From: Pseudoalteromonas sp. CO133X
GTDB lineage: Bacteria; Pseudomonadota; Gammaproteobacteria; Enterobacterales; Alteromonadaceae
Reading direction: 5' to 3'
DNA length: 64,000 bases
NCBI GenBank assembly: GCA_004208945.1
Contig: SGPE01000016.1
Span: forward strand, 1 to 64,000
Below, one piece after another: positions 36,883-45,534 of this stretch. Every line of letters starts with the position of its first letter. Within the stretch, counting starts at the first letter, position 1. The notes beneath the pieces were generated by a model that was not told where the DNA came from, ran no database searches, and was given only the letters and a program-made list of their open reading frames with translations. The position numbers were made by a program, and so were the translations under genes.

Positions 36883-37668
36883 CTAGTGTTCGATGATCCT
36901 GTCAATAGTATCATCTGATCGGAGCGTTAAAATTTCAACACCATTTTCAGTCACTAACAGCGTATGTTCCCACTGTGCAGACAATGAACGGTCTTTTGTT
37001 ACGACAGTCCAGTCATCTTTAAGCAACTTACATTGGCGTTTACCCGCATTAACCATAGGTTCGATTGTTAAGCACATGCCCGCTTTTAATACTTCACCAG
37101 TACCTGCTTTGCCATAGTGCATAACTTGTGGCTCTTCGTGGAACTCTGCACCAATACCGTGACCACAGTATTCACGTACAATCGAATAGCTAAAGCTTTC
37201 AGCATATTTTTGAATCGCAGCACCAATGTCACCTAAGCGAACGCCAGGTTTTACCATTTTAATGGCAAGGTACAGGCTTTCTTGAGTTACTTCAGCAAGG
37301 CGCTTACCTTGGATATTAGGTGTACCAACATGGAACATTTTAGATGTATCGCCATGGTAACCGTCTTTGATTACAGTTACATCAATATTGACGCTGTCAC
37401 CTTCTTTAAGTGGTTTGTCATTTGGGATACCGTGACAAATTACATGGTTCACTGAGGTGCAAATTGATTTTGGGAAACCGTGATAGTTAAGTGGTGCTGG
37501 AATAGCATCTTGAACGTTAACAATGTAATCGTGACAAATTGTATTTAGTTCATCTGTGGTTACACCTGGCACCACATGCGGTTCAATCATTTCAAGTACC
37601 TCGGCGGCTAAGCGCCCGGCAACACGCATTTTTTCGATTTCTTCAGGGGTCTTGATCACAGCACTCAT
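36883..37668 (-). CDS. map: Type I methionine aminopeptidase
   Basis: MAP (261 aa, E. coli 264) removes the initiator methionine from nascent proteins. Metal ligands are in DGYHGDTSKMF (two Asp), HGIGAEFHEEPQV (His and nearby His) and LTIEPM (Glu), with a final Glu in WEHTLLV. NVNIDVTV-like SVNIDVTV is the family strand before the first ligand. TTGGAGCCTCA precedes ATG 37668. It is divergent from rpsB, as in E. coli; the 272-base gap holds the rpsB promoter and leader and a 21-base near-palindrome. Confidence 0.97.
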   Translation of the reverse strand: MSAVIKTPEEIEKMRVAGRLAAEVLEMIEPHVVPGVTTDELNTICHDYIVNVQDAIPAPLNYHGFPKSICTSVNHVICHGIPNDKPLKEGDSVNIDVTVIKDGYHGDTSKMFHVGTPNIQGKRLAEVTQESLYLAIKMVKPGVRLGDIGAAIQKYAESFSYSIVREYCGHGIGAEFHEEPQVMHYGKAGTGEVLKAGMCLTIEPMVNAGKRQCKLLKDDWTVVTKDRSLSAQWEHTLLVTENGVEILTLRSDDTIDRIIEH

Positions 37669-37701
37669 TGAGGCTCCAAAGTTGTTTTTTAGGTCATTTT
37701 T

Positions 37702-37722
37702 CAGTGCACAAATTTTGCACTG
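37702..37722. repeat. Near-palindrome in the map/rpsB divergent promoter region
   Basis: CAGTGCA (37702-37708) and TGCACTG (37716-37722) are perfect inverted copies around CAAATTT, itself nearly symmetric. It ends five bases before the rpsB -35 box and 34 bases from the map start, so it may be an operator or part of the map leader. Confidence 0.55.
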
Positions 37723-37726
37723 AATG

Positions 37727-37755
37727 TTGAGTTTTCAATTTTAATATGGTATAAA
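37727..37755 (+). promoter_or_regulatory. Sigma-70 promoter of rpsB-tsf, with stringent-type discriminator
   Basis: TTGAGT (37727-37732), a 17-base spacer, and TATAAA (37750-37755) preceded by TGG (extended -10). It is followed by GCGCGCC, a GC-rich discriminator seen at promoters shut down by ppGpp/DksA. The E. coli rpsB promoter has the same extended -10 and GC-rich layout. Confidence 0.82.
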
Positions 37756-37762
37756 GCGCGCC

Positions 37763-37940
37763 GTCTTTTTACAAATAAATTCTTAACTGATTTTTTGTAT
37801 TTAAGGCAAACACAATTTTATTTTAACACACACACGTATCGTCACATACACTTGGGTGCACATAAGTTACAAATTAGCTTAGGTGTTGGTGCTATGGGAT
37901 ATGTGGAGGCCTAACCCTAAACTATTAGAGGAATTTACAA
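37763..37940 (+). ncRNA. rpsB mRNA leader, likely S2 autoregulatory element
   Basis: About 175 bases of leader precede rpsB. The segment GGGATATGTGGAGGCCTAAC (37896-37915) resembles the conserved element in gammaproteobacterial rpsB leaders to which ribosomal protein S2 binds to repress its own operon. TTAGG near 37880 can pair with CCTAA at 37911, and GGG with CCC further inside, suggesting a compact fold. The fold was drawn by eye only. Confidence 0.55.
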
Positions 37941-38669
37941 ATGGCAAACGTTTCAATGCGCGATATGCTTCAAGCTGGTGTTCACTTTGGTCACCAGGCA
38001 CGTTACTGGAATCCTAAGATGAAGCCTTTCATCTTCGGCGCTCGTAACCGTGTTCATATCATCAACCTAGAGCAAACTGTACCAATGTTCAACGAAGCAC
38101 TTAAGTTCTTATCGAACGCAGCTTCTAACAAAGGTAAAGTACTTTTCGTTGGTACTAAGCGCGCAGCAAGCGAAGCAGTTAAAGAAGCAGCTCTTCAAAG
38201 CGAGCAGTTCTACGTAAACCACCGTTGGTTAGGTGGTATGTTGACTAACTGGAAAACAGTTCGTCAATCAATCAAGCGTCTTAAAGATCTTGAAGCGCAA
38301 AGCCAAGACGGTACTTTCGAGAAGTTAACTAAGAAAGAAGCGTTAATGCTAACTCGTGAAATGGAAAAGCTTGAAAAGAGCCTTGGTGGTATCAAAGAGA
38401 TGGGTGGTCTTCCTGACGCACTTTTCGTTATCGATGCAGACCACGAGCACATCGCTATCCGTGAAGCTAACAACCTAGGTATTCCAGTTGTTGCTATCGT
38501 TGATACTAACTCTAACCCAGACGGCGTTGATTACGTTGTTCCTGGTAACGATGATGCGATCCGTGCTATCCAACTTTACACTGGCGCTGTATCAGCTGCG
38601 ATCACTGAAGGTCGTGAGAACAACATCGTTGCTCAAGCTGAGAAAGACGATTTCGTAGAAGCTGAGTAA
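37941..38669 (+). CDS. rpsB: 30S ribosomal protein S2
   Basis: S2 (242 aa, E. coli 241) bridges the head and body of the small subunit and is needed for S1 binding. The N-terminus [20 protein letters not shown] and the segments [20 protein letters not shown] and [19 protein letters not shown] are typical. The start follows AGAGGAATTTACAA. The gene is first in rpsB-tsf, behind a strong promoter and a structured leader. A stem-loop separates it from tsf. Confidence 0.98.
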   Translation: MANVSMRDMLQAGVHFGHQARYWNPKMKPFIFGARNRVHIINLEQTVPMFNEALKFLSNAASNKGKVLFVGTKRAASEAVKEAALQSEQFYVNHRWLGGMLTNWKTVRQSIKRLKDLEAQSQDGTFEKLTKKEALMLTREMEKLEKSLGGIKEMGGLPDALFVIDADHEHIAIREANNLGIPVVAIVDTNSNPDGVDYVVPGNDDAIRAIQLYTGAVSAAITEGRENNIVAQAEKDDFVEAE

Positions 38670-38680
38670 TTAGCTGTCAT

Positions 38681-38712
38681 CAAGTCTTCATCTTAATTAA
38701 GGTGAAGACTTG
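38681..38712 (+). terminator. Stem-loop between rpsB and tsf, probable attenuator
   Basis: CAAGTCTTCA (38681-38690) pairs with TGAAGACTTG (38703-38712); inside it CTTAATTAAG is self-complementary. A weak T-rich tail TTATTCTTG follows. E. coli has a partial terminator at this place that lowers tsf relative to rpsB. A second small stem, AAGCGG/CCGCTT, lies at 38724-38741. Confidence 0.65.
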
Positions 38713-38774
38713 TTATTCTTGTTAAGCGGCCCATACCGCTTCCCTAATAACAGAATTCAATTGAGGATATTCTA

Positions 38775-39626
38775 ATGGCTGTAACTGCTGCCCTAGTTAA
38801 AGAATTACGCGAGCGTACTGGCGCTGGCATGATGGATTGTAAAAAAGCGTTAACTGAAACTAACGGTGACATCGAGTTAGCGATCGAAAACATGCGTAAG
38901 AGCGGTGCTGCAAAGGCTGCTAAAAAAGCTGGTAACATCGCTGCTGAAGGTACAATCTTAATCAAAGAAGGTAACGGTTTCGCTGCGCTTCTTGAAGTTA
39001 ACTGTCAAACTGACTTCGTTGCTAAAGATTCAAACTTCCTTGGTTTCGCTAACCAAGTTCTTGATGCTGCTGCAGAATCTAAAGCAGACATCGATGCGCT
39101 TAAAGCACAGTTCGAAGAAACGCGTGTTGCACTAGTTGCTAAAATTGGTGAAAACATCAATGTTCGTCGCGTTGAGTACATCGATGGTGACAAACTTTCT
39201 TCATACCGTCACGGCGACCGTATCGGTGTTGTTGTAGTTGGTGAAGCTGACGAAGAAACACTTAAGCAAGTTGCTATGCACGTAGCTGCGTCTAAGCCTG
39301 AGTTTGTTAACCCAGAAGATGTACCAGCTGACGTTGTTGAGAAAGAAAAAGCAGTTCAAATCGATATCGCGATGAACGAAGGCAAGCCTGCTGAAATCGC
39401 TGAGAAGATGGTTGTTGGCCGTATGAAGAAATTCACTGGTGAGATCTCTCTTACTGGTCAAGCTTTCATCATGGAGCCTAAGAAGACTGTTGGCGAAATT
39501 CTTAAAGAGAAAGGCGCAACTGTTTCTAACTTCATCCGTTTAGAAGTTGGTGAAGGTATCGAGCGTAAAGAAGAAGATTTCGCTGCTGAAGTAGCTGCAC
39601 AAATCGCTGCTGCAAAAGGCGAGTAA
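38775..39626 (+). CDS. tsf: Translation elongation factor Ts
   Basis: EF-Ts (283 aa, E. coli 283) is the GDP/GTP exchange factor for EF-Tu. The UBA-like N-terminus reads [20 protein letters not shown]. The core contains the [10 protein letters not shown] motif (near 77-86) that inserts next to the EF-Tu nucleotide site. The start follows TTGAGGATATTCTA. Codon use is strongly biased, as in highly expressed genes. A perfect 12-base-stem terminator follows. Confidence 0.98.
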   Translation: MAVTAALVKELRERTGAGMMDCKKALTETNGDIELAIENMRKSGAAKAAKKAGNIAAEGTILIKEGNGFAALLEVNCQTDFVAKDSNFLGFANQVLDAAAESKADIDALKAQFEETRVALVAKIGENINVRRVEYIDGDKLSSYRHGDRIGVVVVGEADEETLKQVAMHVAASKPEFVNPEDVPADVVEKEKAVQIDIAMNEGKPAEIAEKMVVGRMKKFTGEISLTGQAFIMEPKKTVGEILKEKGATVSNFIRLEVGEGIERKEEDFAAEVAAQIAAAKGE

Positions 39627-39705
39627 TTTTCTGCTTGAGTGATGCAGGCGAAATTAGATGAAATTAATCTGCTATTAGCTTTTGCGTCACTGATGAAAAT
39701 TCTTT

Positions 39706-39749
39706 AAAATAACCGCGTTTTATGTGTAACCATAGCGCGGTTATTTTTT
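39706..39749 (+). terminator. Rho-independent terminator of tsf
   Basis: AAAATAACCGCG (39706-39717) and CGCGGTTATTTT (39736-39747) form a perfect 12-base stem around an 18-base loop, ending in a T run (39744-39749). It lies only about 30 bases before pyrH, so pyrH needs read-through or a promoter overlapping it. Confidence 0.88.
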
Positions 39750-39778
39750 ATCTCATTACTAAGGCTGGCCCAAATATT

Positions 39779-40528
39779 ATGACTATCAATCGTAAACCTA
39801 TTTTTAGACGTGTTCTTCTTAAACTTAGCGGTGAAGCATTAATGGGAGACGAAGGCTTCGGCATCGACCCGAAAGTACTTGACCGTATGGCTCAAGAAAT
39901 TAAAGAACTTGTAGAACTCGACGTAGAAGTAGGTTTGGTTATCGGCGGCGGTAACTTCTTACGTGGTGGTTCATTAGCAGAAGCAGGCATGAACCGCGTA
40001 GTGGGTGACCACATGGGAATGTTAGCAACAGTAATGAATGGTTTAGCAATGCGTGATGCACTACACCGTGCATTTGTAAATTGCCGCTTAATGTCAGCTA
40101 TCCCACTAAATGGTGTGTGTGATGCTTATAACTGGGCTGAAGCAATCAGCTTATTAAAATCTGGCCGCGTAGTTATTTTCTCAGCGGGCACGGGTAATCC
40201 GTTCTTTACTACTGATTCTGCCGCGTGTTTACGTGGTATCGAAATCGAAGCTGATACAGTTATCAAAGCGACAAAAGTGGACGGTGTTTATTCTGATGAC
40301 CCAGTGAAAAACCCAGAAGCTACACTATATCGCCACTTGAGCTACAATGAAATCATTGAAAAAGAATTAAAGGTTATGGACTTAGCTGCATTCACTCTTG
40401 CACGAGATCATAAAATGCCTTTAAGCGTATTTAATATGAACAAATCTGGCGCGTTGAAACGTGTTATTATGGGTGAAGATGAAGGAACACTTATTTCTTC
40501 ACAAGCCTCAGATGAAATAAATAAATAG
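39779..40528 (+). CDS. pyrH: UMP kinase
   Basis: PyrH (249 aa, E. coli 241) phosphorylates UMP to UDP in pyrimidine nucleotide synthesis. It is an amino-acid-kinase-fold protein, with [13 protein letters not shown] (near 12-24), [11 protein letters not shown], and [20 protein letters not shown] as signatures. The in-frame ATG at 39722 lies inside the tsf terminator and is rejected; ATG 39779 matches the E. coli start. It is 17 bases upstream of frr. Confidence 0.97.
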   Translation: MTINRKPIFRRVLLKLSGEALMGDEGFGIDPKVLDRMAQEIKELVELDVEVGLVIGGGNFLRGGSLAEAGMNRVVGDHMGMLATVMNGLAMRDALHRAFVNCRLMSAIPLNGVCDAYNWAEAISLLKSGRVVIFSAGTGNPFFTTDSAACLRGIEIEADTVIKATKVDGVYSDDPVKNPEATLYRHLSYNEIIEKELKVMDLAAFTLARDHKMPLSVFNMNKSGALKRVIMGEDEGTLISSQASDEINK

Positions 40529-40545
40529 ATTATTAGGATTGAACC

Positions 40546-41103
40546 GTGATTAACGATATCAAAAAAGATGCGTCAGAGCGCATGCAAAAAAGTGTTGCGG
40601 CACTAGGCAGTCAATTATCTAAAATTCGCACAGGCCGTGCTCACCCTGCGTTACTTGATGGTATTCAAGTATCTTACTATGGTGCTGATACACCGTTAAA
40701 CCAAGTTGCAAACGTAACAATTGAAGACTCGCGTACACTTGCTATTAGCGTGTTCGACAAGTCACTAGCACAAGCTGTAGAAAAAGCGATCATGGCTTCA
40801 GACTTAGGCTTAAACCCTATGTCTGCAGGTACAGTTATTCGTGTTCCACTTCCTCCACTTACAGAAGAGCGTCGTAAAGACCTAATTAAAATCGTACGTG
40901 GCGAAGTTGAAGGTGGCCGTGTTGCGGTACGTAACATCCGTCGTGATGCGAATGGCGACATTAAGAGCTTATTGAAAGATAAAGACATTTCTGAAGATGA
41001 AGCGCGTCAAGCAGAAGATGAAATTCAAAAGCTTACTGATAAGTTCATTAAAGAAATGGATACACAATTAACAGCGAAAGAAGCTGAATTGATGGAAATC
41101 TAA
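40546..41103 (+). CDS. frr: Ribosome recycling factor
   Basis: RRF (185 aa, E. coli 185) splits post-termination ribosomes with EF-G. The sequence shows the helical domain I and the signatures [17 protein letters not shown] (about 25-41), [19 protein letters not shown] and VRNIRRDAN. The start is GTG, preceded by TTAGGATTGAACC. It forms a pair with pyrH. A very strong terminator follows and runs into the uppS start. Confidence 0.97.
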   Translation: MINDIKKDASERMQKSVAALGSQLSKIRTGRAHPALLDGIQVSYYGADTPLNQVANVTIEDSRTLAISVFDKSLAQAVEKAIMASDLGLNPMSAGTVIRVPLPPLTEERRKDLIKIVRGEVEGGRVAVRNIRRDANGDIKSLLKDKDISEDEARQAEDEIQKLTDKFIKEMDTQLTAKEAELMEI

Positions 41104-41172
41104 TACGTCCTGTTTATCTTTCAGACACTCATCCTGAATAGGTAATAGGCATAACTAAATTTATTAGTTTTG

Positions 41173-41208
41173 AAACGCCGTCTAGGGTATACTAGACGGC
41201 GTTTTTTT
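41173..41208 (+). terminator. Rho-independent terminator of frr, abutting uppS
   Basis: AAACGCCGTCTAG (41173-41185) and CTAGACGGCGTTT (41192-41204) form a perfect 13-base stem with a GGTATA loop and a seven-T run (41202-41208). The next base begins an in-frame ATG of uppS. The loop and arm edge spell TATACT (41188-41193), a good -10 hexamer. Confidence 0.95.
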
Positions 41209-41226
41209 ATGGAATACTCGATATTT

Positions 41227-41988
41227 ATGGTTCTTAACGCTGATAAAATTTCCCAGCAAAGTTTGCCTAAGCATGTCGCTATAATCATGGATGGTAACGG
41301 TCGATGGGCGCAAGCTAAAAATCGTCCACGTGTTTACGGGCACAAAAAGGGCGTTGATGCGGTGCGTCAATCTGTTCAATTTTGTACTCGCTTAGGTATT
41401 CAGTCATTAACACTATTTGCGTTTAGTAGTGAAAATTGGCGCCGCCCAGAGGACGAAGTAAATACACTTATGGAGTTGTTTTTATTCGTACTGGGCAAAG
41501 AAGTAAAAAAACTTCATAAAAATAATGTAAAACTAAATATCATTGGTGATTTATCACGTTTTTCTGAAGGTTTACGACACAAAGTAGATGCTGCACACGA
41601 ACTTACCCGCAACAATACTGGGTTAGAATTAAATGTCGCGGCTAATTATGGTGGTCGTTGGGATATTACCAATGCCGCAACACAGCTTGCGAAGAAAGTC
41701 GCTGCAGGTGAATTAGCTGCAGATGAAATTACTGAGCAGCATATGAACGACCACATGAGTATGGCAGGTCAGGTGGAACTTGATTTGATGATCCGTACTG
41801 GTGGCGACTTACGCATTAGTAACTTTCTTTTGTGGCAAGCTGCTTATGCTGAGCTTTACTTTACAGATACGCTTTGGCCAGATTTTAATGAAGCTGCTTT
41901 TGCTGACGCTATCGCTTGTTACGTTGCCAGAGAGCGACGATTTGGTTGTACCGGTGAACAAATAAAACAATTACTCGCCGAAACCTAA
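41227..41988 (+). CDS. uppS: Undecaprenyl diphosphate synthase
   Basis: UppS (253 aa from 41227) adds isoprene units to farnesyl diphosphate to make the C55 lipid carrier for peptidoglycan and O-antigen. The catalytic [22 protein letters not shown] and [20 protein letters not shown] motifs are all present. Start choice is uncertain: ATG 41209 directly follows the frr terminator T run and has no ribosome-binding site. ATG 41227 has only GGA 13 bases upstream but gives a family-like N-terminus. The frame also extends back to TTG 41170, through the terminator, which is unlikely. It precedes cdsA by 22 bases. Confidence 0.93.
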   Translation: MVLNADKISQQSLPKHVAIIMDGNGRWAQAKNRPRVYGHKKGVDAVRQSVQFCTRLGIQSLTLFAFSSENWRRPEDEVNTLMELFLFVLGKEVKKLHKNNVKLNIIGDLSRFSEGLRHKVDAAHELTRNNTGLELNVAANYGGRWDITNAATQLAKKVAAGELAADEITEQHMNDHMSMAGQVELDLMIRTGGDLRISNFLLWQAAYAELYFTDTLWPDFNEAAFADAIACYVARERRFGCTGEQIKQLLAET

Positions 41989-42010
41989 TTACTAGTTGAA
42001 GGTACACACA

Positions 42011-42877
42011 TTGCTTAAACAACGAATTTTAACCTCACTTGTACTTGCGCCACTTGCACTTGTACTGGTTTTTTATACCCCACTTACTTTATTTAGTTAT
42101 ATCGCCGCCGGTATTGTTTTACTCGGTGCGTGGGAATGGTCTGCTTTTATGGGCTTATGTGATAAATTCAAACGGCTAGGCTTTGTTGCTGCGACCGCTA
42201 TCATTCTTGCTCTGCTGAATTGGCACTGGCCGATAGAGTCGCTTTGGCAAAACGGTAAACTGGTGGGCGATGCTAATTATTTGTTTACCTTGTCATTCGC
42301 GTGGTGGATTGTTGCCACTTATTTAGTATGGCGCTACCCGGCCATGGCCAAAGCATGGAATGAAGGTCTTGTGATGCGAGCGATAGCAGGCTTTCTAACC
42401 CTCGTGCCATTATGGTTGGCGTTAAATACCTTAAGAAGTGCGGGCTATAACGAATCGACTCACTTTGGTTCAATGCTTATTTTAGTGGTTTTAGGTATTG
42501 TTTGGAGCGCAGACATCGGTGCTTATTTTACAGGCAAGAACTTAGGAAAACGTAAATTAATGCCTAAAGTCAGCCCTAATAAAACCATTGAAGGGCTACT
42601 TGGTGGTGTCGTCGCATCGGTTATCTTCGTGTTGGCTTTTTGTCACTTTAGCGATGTTGATATGGCTGTTTGGCCTGTTTATGCCATTATGACTGCATTT
42701 ATAGCACTGTTTTCTGCGGTGGGTGACTTACTTGAAAGTATGTTTAAGCGTGAAGCGGGTTTAAAAGACAGCGGTTCATGCTTACCTGGTCATGGCGGTA
42801 TTTTAGACCGTATTGACAGCCTAACTGCTGCAGCACCTATTTTTGTCCTTTGTTATGCATGGACATTGAGTTTATGA
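42011..42877 (+). CDS. cdsA: Phosphatidate cytidylyltransferase (CDP-diglyceride synthase)
   Basis: CdsA (288 aa, E. coli 285) makes CDP-diacylglycerol, the precursor of all membrane phospholipids. It is a polytopic inner-membrane protein with about eight helices. The C-terminal signature SMFKREAGLKDSGSCLPGHGGILDR, broken here only by its own residues, lies near 250-275. The start is TTG at 42011 with GAAGGT seven bases upstream; the other TTG at 41996 lies upstream of that ribosome-binding site. The stop overlaps the dxr start (ATGA). Confidence 0.95.
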   Translation: MLKQRILTSLVLAPLALVLVFYTPLTLFSYIAAGIVLLGAWEWSAFMGLCDKFKRLGFVAATAIILALLNWHWPIESLWQNGKLVGDANYLFTLSFAWWIVATYLVWRYPAMAKAWNEGLVMRAIAGFLTLVPLWLALNTLRSAGYNESTHFGSMLILVVLGIVWSADIGAYFTGKNLGKRKLMPKVSPNKTIEGLLGGVVASVIFVLAFCHFSDVDMAVWPVYAIMTAFIALFSAVGDLLESMFKREAGLKDSGSCLPGHGGILDRIDSLTAAAPIFVLCYAWTLSL

Positions 42878-44073
42878 GTAAGACTGAACAACTGGTAGTG
42901 CTTGGTGCAACAGGTTCAATAGGCCTAAGCACGTTAGATGTTGTTGCTCGAAATACAGATCGCTTCGCTATTTTTGCGTTAACCGCAGGGCAAAATGCTG
43001 AAAAAATGGCTGAGCTTTGCTTAGCGCATCAACCGAAATTTGCAGTTATGGCTAATAACGCGGCAGCAAAGGCGTTATCAAGCTTACTTGCAAATACACC
43101 CTGTACGACCGAAGTGCTTGCAGGCGTAGAAGCAATGAGCGAGCTTGCGGCTCACCCCGAGGTTAATACAGTGATGTCGGCTATTGTGGGAGCAGCAGGC
43201 TTACTACCCACCTTGAGTGCCGTTGAAGCAGGTAAAAAAGTACTGCTTGCTAATAAAGAGTCGTTGGTGATGTCAGGTCAGTTGTTTATCGACAAAGTAA
43301 AGCAACATGGCGCAACATTACTGCCAATTGATAGCGAACATAATGCTATTTTTCAATGCATGCCTGCATCATTACAAAACACATCAGGGTTACTTGGTGA
43401 TAACGGCGTGAGCAAAATCTTGTTAACGGGCTCTGGTGGTCCATTTTTAACACGTGATTTAGCCACCTTATCATCTGTTACAGTCGCTGAGGCGGTGGCT
43501 CACCCTAACTGGTCTATGGGACAAAAGATTTCTGTTGATTCAGCGACCATGATGAACAAAGGCCTCGAATTCATTGAAGCTAAATGGTTATTTAACTGTC
43601 ACGCCAGTGATATTGAAGTGGTCATTCATCCGCAAAGTATTATTCACTCAATGGTACAGTATCAAGATGGCTCTGTGCTTGCGCAAATGGGGAATCCAGA
43701 TATGCGCACACCTATCGCACATGCACTTGCTTTTCCAGATCGTGTTGATGCAGGTGTGAAGCCCCTCGACTTTTCAGAGCTAGCTGATTTTACGTTTACT
43801 AAACCTGATTATGCACGTTATCCAAATTTAAAATTAGCAATAGATGCCAGTGAAATGGGGCAAGGTGCAACAACGACAGTCAACGCTGCCAATGAAGTAG
43901 CTGTTGCGGCATTTTTAAATGGGCAAATTGGCTTTACAGATATTTTCCGTGTTAATGCGCAGACATTAGAGTCAACCTTGAATGTTAATGTACAAACACT
44001 TGAAGAAATATTAGCGTGCGATAAAGCTGCACGTATGAAAGCGCTTGAACTTGTTAAAAAGGGCATGAATTAA
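42874..44073 (+). CDS. dxr: 1-deoxy-D-xylulose 5-phosphate reductoisomerase
   Basis: Dxr (IspC, 399 aa, E. coli 398) makes methylerythritol phosphate, the committed step of bacterial isoprenoid synthesis. The NADPH-binding LGATGSIGLSTLDVV lies near residues 10-24. LLANKESLVMSG and LLPIDSEHNAIFQCM carry the substrate and metal residues, and HPNWSMGQKISVDSATMMNK follows. The true start overlaps the cdsA stop (ATGA); the ATG at 42850 is inside cdsA and out of family. Placement between cdsA and rseP differs from E. coli, where dxr precedes uppS. Confidence 0.96.
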   Translation: MSKTEQLVVLGATGSIGLSTLDVVARNTDRFAIFALTAGQNAEKMAELCLAHQPKFAVMANNAAAKALSSLLANTPCTTEVLAGVEAMSELAAHPEVNTVMSAIVGAAGLLPTLSAVEAGKKVLLANKESLVMSGQLFIDKVKQHGATLLPIDSEHNAIFQCMPASLQNTSGLLGDNGVSKILLTGSGGPFLTRDLATLSSVTVAEAVAHPNWSMGQKISVDSATMMNKGLEFIEAKWLFNCHASDIEVVIHPQSIIHSMVQYQDGSVLAQMGNPDMRTPIAHALAFPDRVDAGVKPLDFSELADFTFTKPDYARYPNLKLAIDASEMGQGATTTVNAANEVAVAAFLNGQIGFTDIFRVNAQTLESTLNVNVQTLEEILACDKAARMKALELVKKGMN

Positions 44074-44074
44074 G

Positions 44075-45427
44075 ATGTTTGATTTTTTCTGGAATTTAGG
44101 CTCATTCATTCTTGCATTGGGAATTTTAGTGACCGTGCATGAATATGGTCATTTTTGGGTGGCGCGTAAAGCCGGCGTAAAGGTTTTACGCTTTTCAATT
44201 GGCTTTGGCGAACCACTTATAAAATGGTACGACAAGCATAAAACAGAATACGTCATTGCTGCTATTCCATTGGGTGGCTATGTTAAAATGCTGGATGAAC
44301 GAGTTGACGAAGTCCCGCCGGAGCAGCGTCATCTATCATTTAATGCCAAATCTGTAAAAGCCCGTATTGCGATTGTTGCTGCTGGTCCCATGGCGAACTT
44401 CTTATTTGCTATTTTTGCCCTTGCGGTAATGTATATGGTGGGCGTACAGTCACTAAAACCTGTCGTTGGTGAGGTCACGCAAGGTAGTCGTGCAGAAGCC
44501 GCAAATATCGAACCAAACCAACAAATTATCAAAATAGGTGAAGATGATATTAGCACCTGGCAAGATGCTACTTTCTCATTAATGAGTCGTTTAGGTGAGC
44601 AAAGTGTTGTGGTGACTTTACGCGACCAAAATTACCAAAAGCATGTTCGTACATTGAACTTAGATGGCTGGAAGTTAGACCAACAAGATGTGCCTCCGTT
44701 AACGTCGATTGGTATTGTTCCATTTAGACCTCAAGCGACATTAACGGTCGCGCAAATCAACAAAGGTTCTGCAGCTGAGCGGGCTGGTCTTCAGGTAAAT
44801 GATACAATCTCAGCCGTAAATGGCGAAAATATCAGCGATTGGACCCAGTTAGTCTCTATTATTCAACAATCACCTAACAAATCCTTACAATTTAGTGTAA
44901 AAAGACAAGGTAGCATTGAGTCACTTACCGTCACACCAGATGGCCGTGATAATGATGCTGGCGTGTTGCAAGGGTTTTTAGGGGTTGCACCAAAGGTTGA
45001 GCCTTGGCCAGAAAACTACATTGAAACTAGACATTATGGCCCCGTCGATAGTATTGTGCTGGGCATACAAGAAACATGGCGTTTAATAACCTTAAGTTTT
45101 GATATGATTGGCAACCTCATTACGGGTCAAGTGTCAGTTAAAAACTTAAGTGGGCCCGTAGGCATTGCAGTGGGGGCGGGGACTAGCGTAAGCTATGGCT
45201 TGGTTGCATTTTTAAGCTTTTTAGCTTTGATCAGTGTTAACCTTGGTGTATTTAACTTATTGCCGTTGCCAGTGCTTGATGGTGGGCACTTAATGTATTA
45301 CATAATTGAACTTTTTCGTAAGAAGCCTGTCTCTGAAAAGACACAAGAGTTTGGTTTTAAATTGGGCGCCTTACTGCTCATATTTTTAACATGTTTCGCT
45401 TTGTTCAATGATGTATCACGTTTATAA
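44075..45427 (+). CDS. rseP: RseP site-2 zinc metalloprotease
   Basis: RseP (450 aa, E. coli 450) cuts the anti-sigma factor RseA within the membrane to release sigma-E under envelope stress, and also removes signal-peptide remnants. The zinc site HEYGH is at residues 22-26 in TM1, the same position as in E. coli. The third ligand Asp is in LPLPVLDGGHLMYY near residue 400. Two periplasmic PDZ domains span about 120-310, with the loop GPVGIAVGAG before the last helices. It begins one base after dxr and precedes bamA by about 107 bases. Confidence 0.96.
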   Translation: MFDFFWNLGSFILALGILVTVHEYGHFWVARKAGVKVLRFSIGFGEPLIKWYDKHKTEYVIAAIPLGGYVKMLDERVDEVPPEQRHLSFNAKSVKARIAIVAAGPMANFLFAIFALAVMYMVGVQSLKPVVGEVTQGSRAEAANIEPNQQIIKIGEDDISTWQDATFSLMSRLGEQSVVVTLRDQNYQKHVRTLNLDGWKLDQQDVPPLTSIGIVPFRPQATLTVAQINKGSAAERAGLQVNDTISAVNGENISDWTQLVSIIQQSPNKSLQFSVKRQGSIESLTVTPDGRDNDAGVLQGFLGVAPKVEPWPENYIETRHYGPVDSIVLGIQETWRLITLSFDMIGNLITGQVSVKNLSGPVGIAVGAGTSVSYGLVAFLSFLALISVNLGVFNLLPLPVLDGGHLMYYIIELFRKKPVSEKTQEFGFKLGALLLIFLTCFALFNDVSRL

Positions 45428-45534
45428 CAAGTAAGCGGAAAATTCCAATTTGAACACGATTGTAAAACACCGCAAAAAGTTAAATTTACAAGGTGTTGAG
45501 CGGTAATACAGTTGTAAAGGATAAAGATAACAAA

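Noticed and set aside
39722..39778. Longer N-terminus for pyrH
   Set aside because: The ATG at 39722 lies in the loop of the tsf terminator, and the extra 19 residues do not occur in PyrH proteins.
41170..41226. Longer N-terminus for uppS from TTG 41170
   Set aside because: The added residues would be translated from the frr terminator stem itself.
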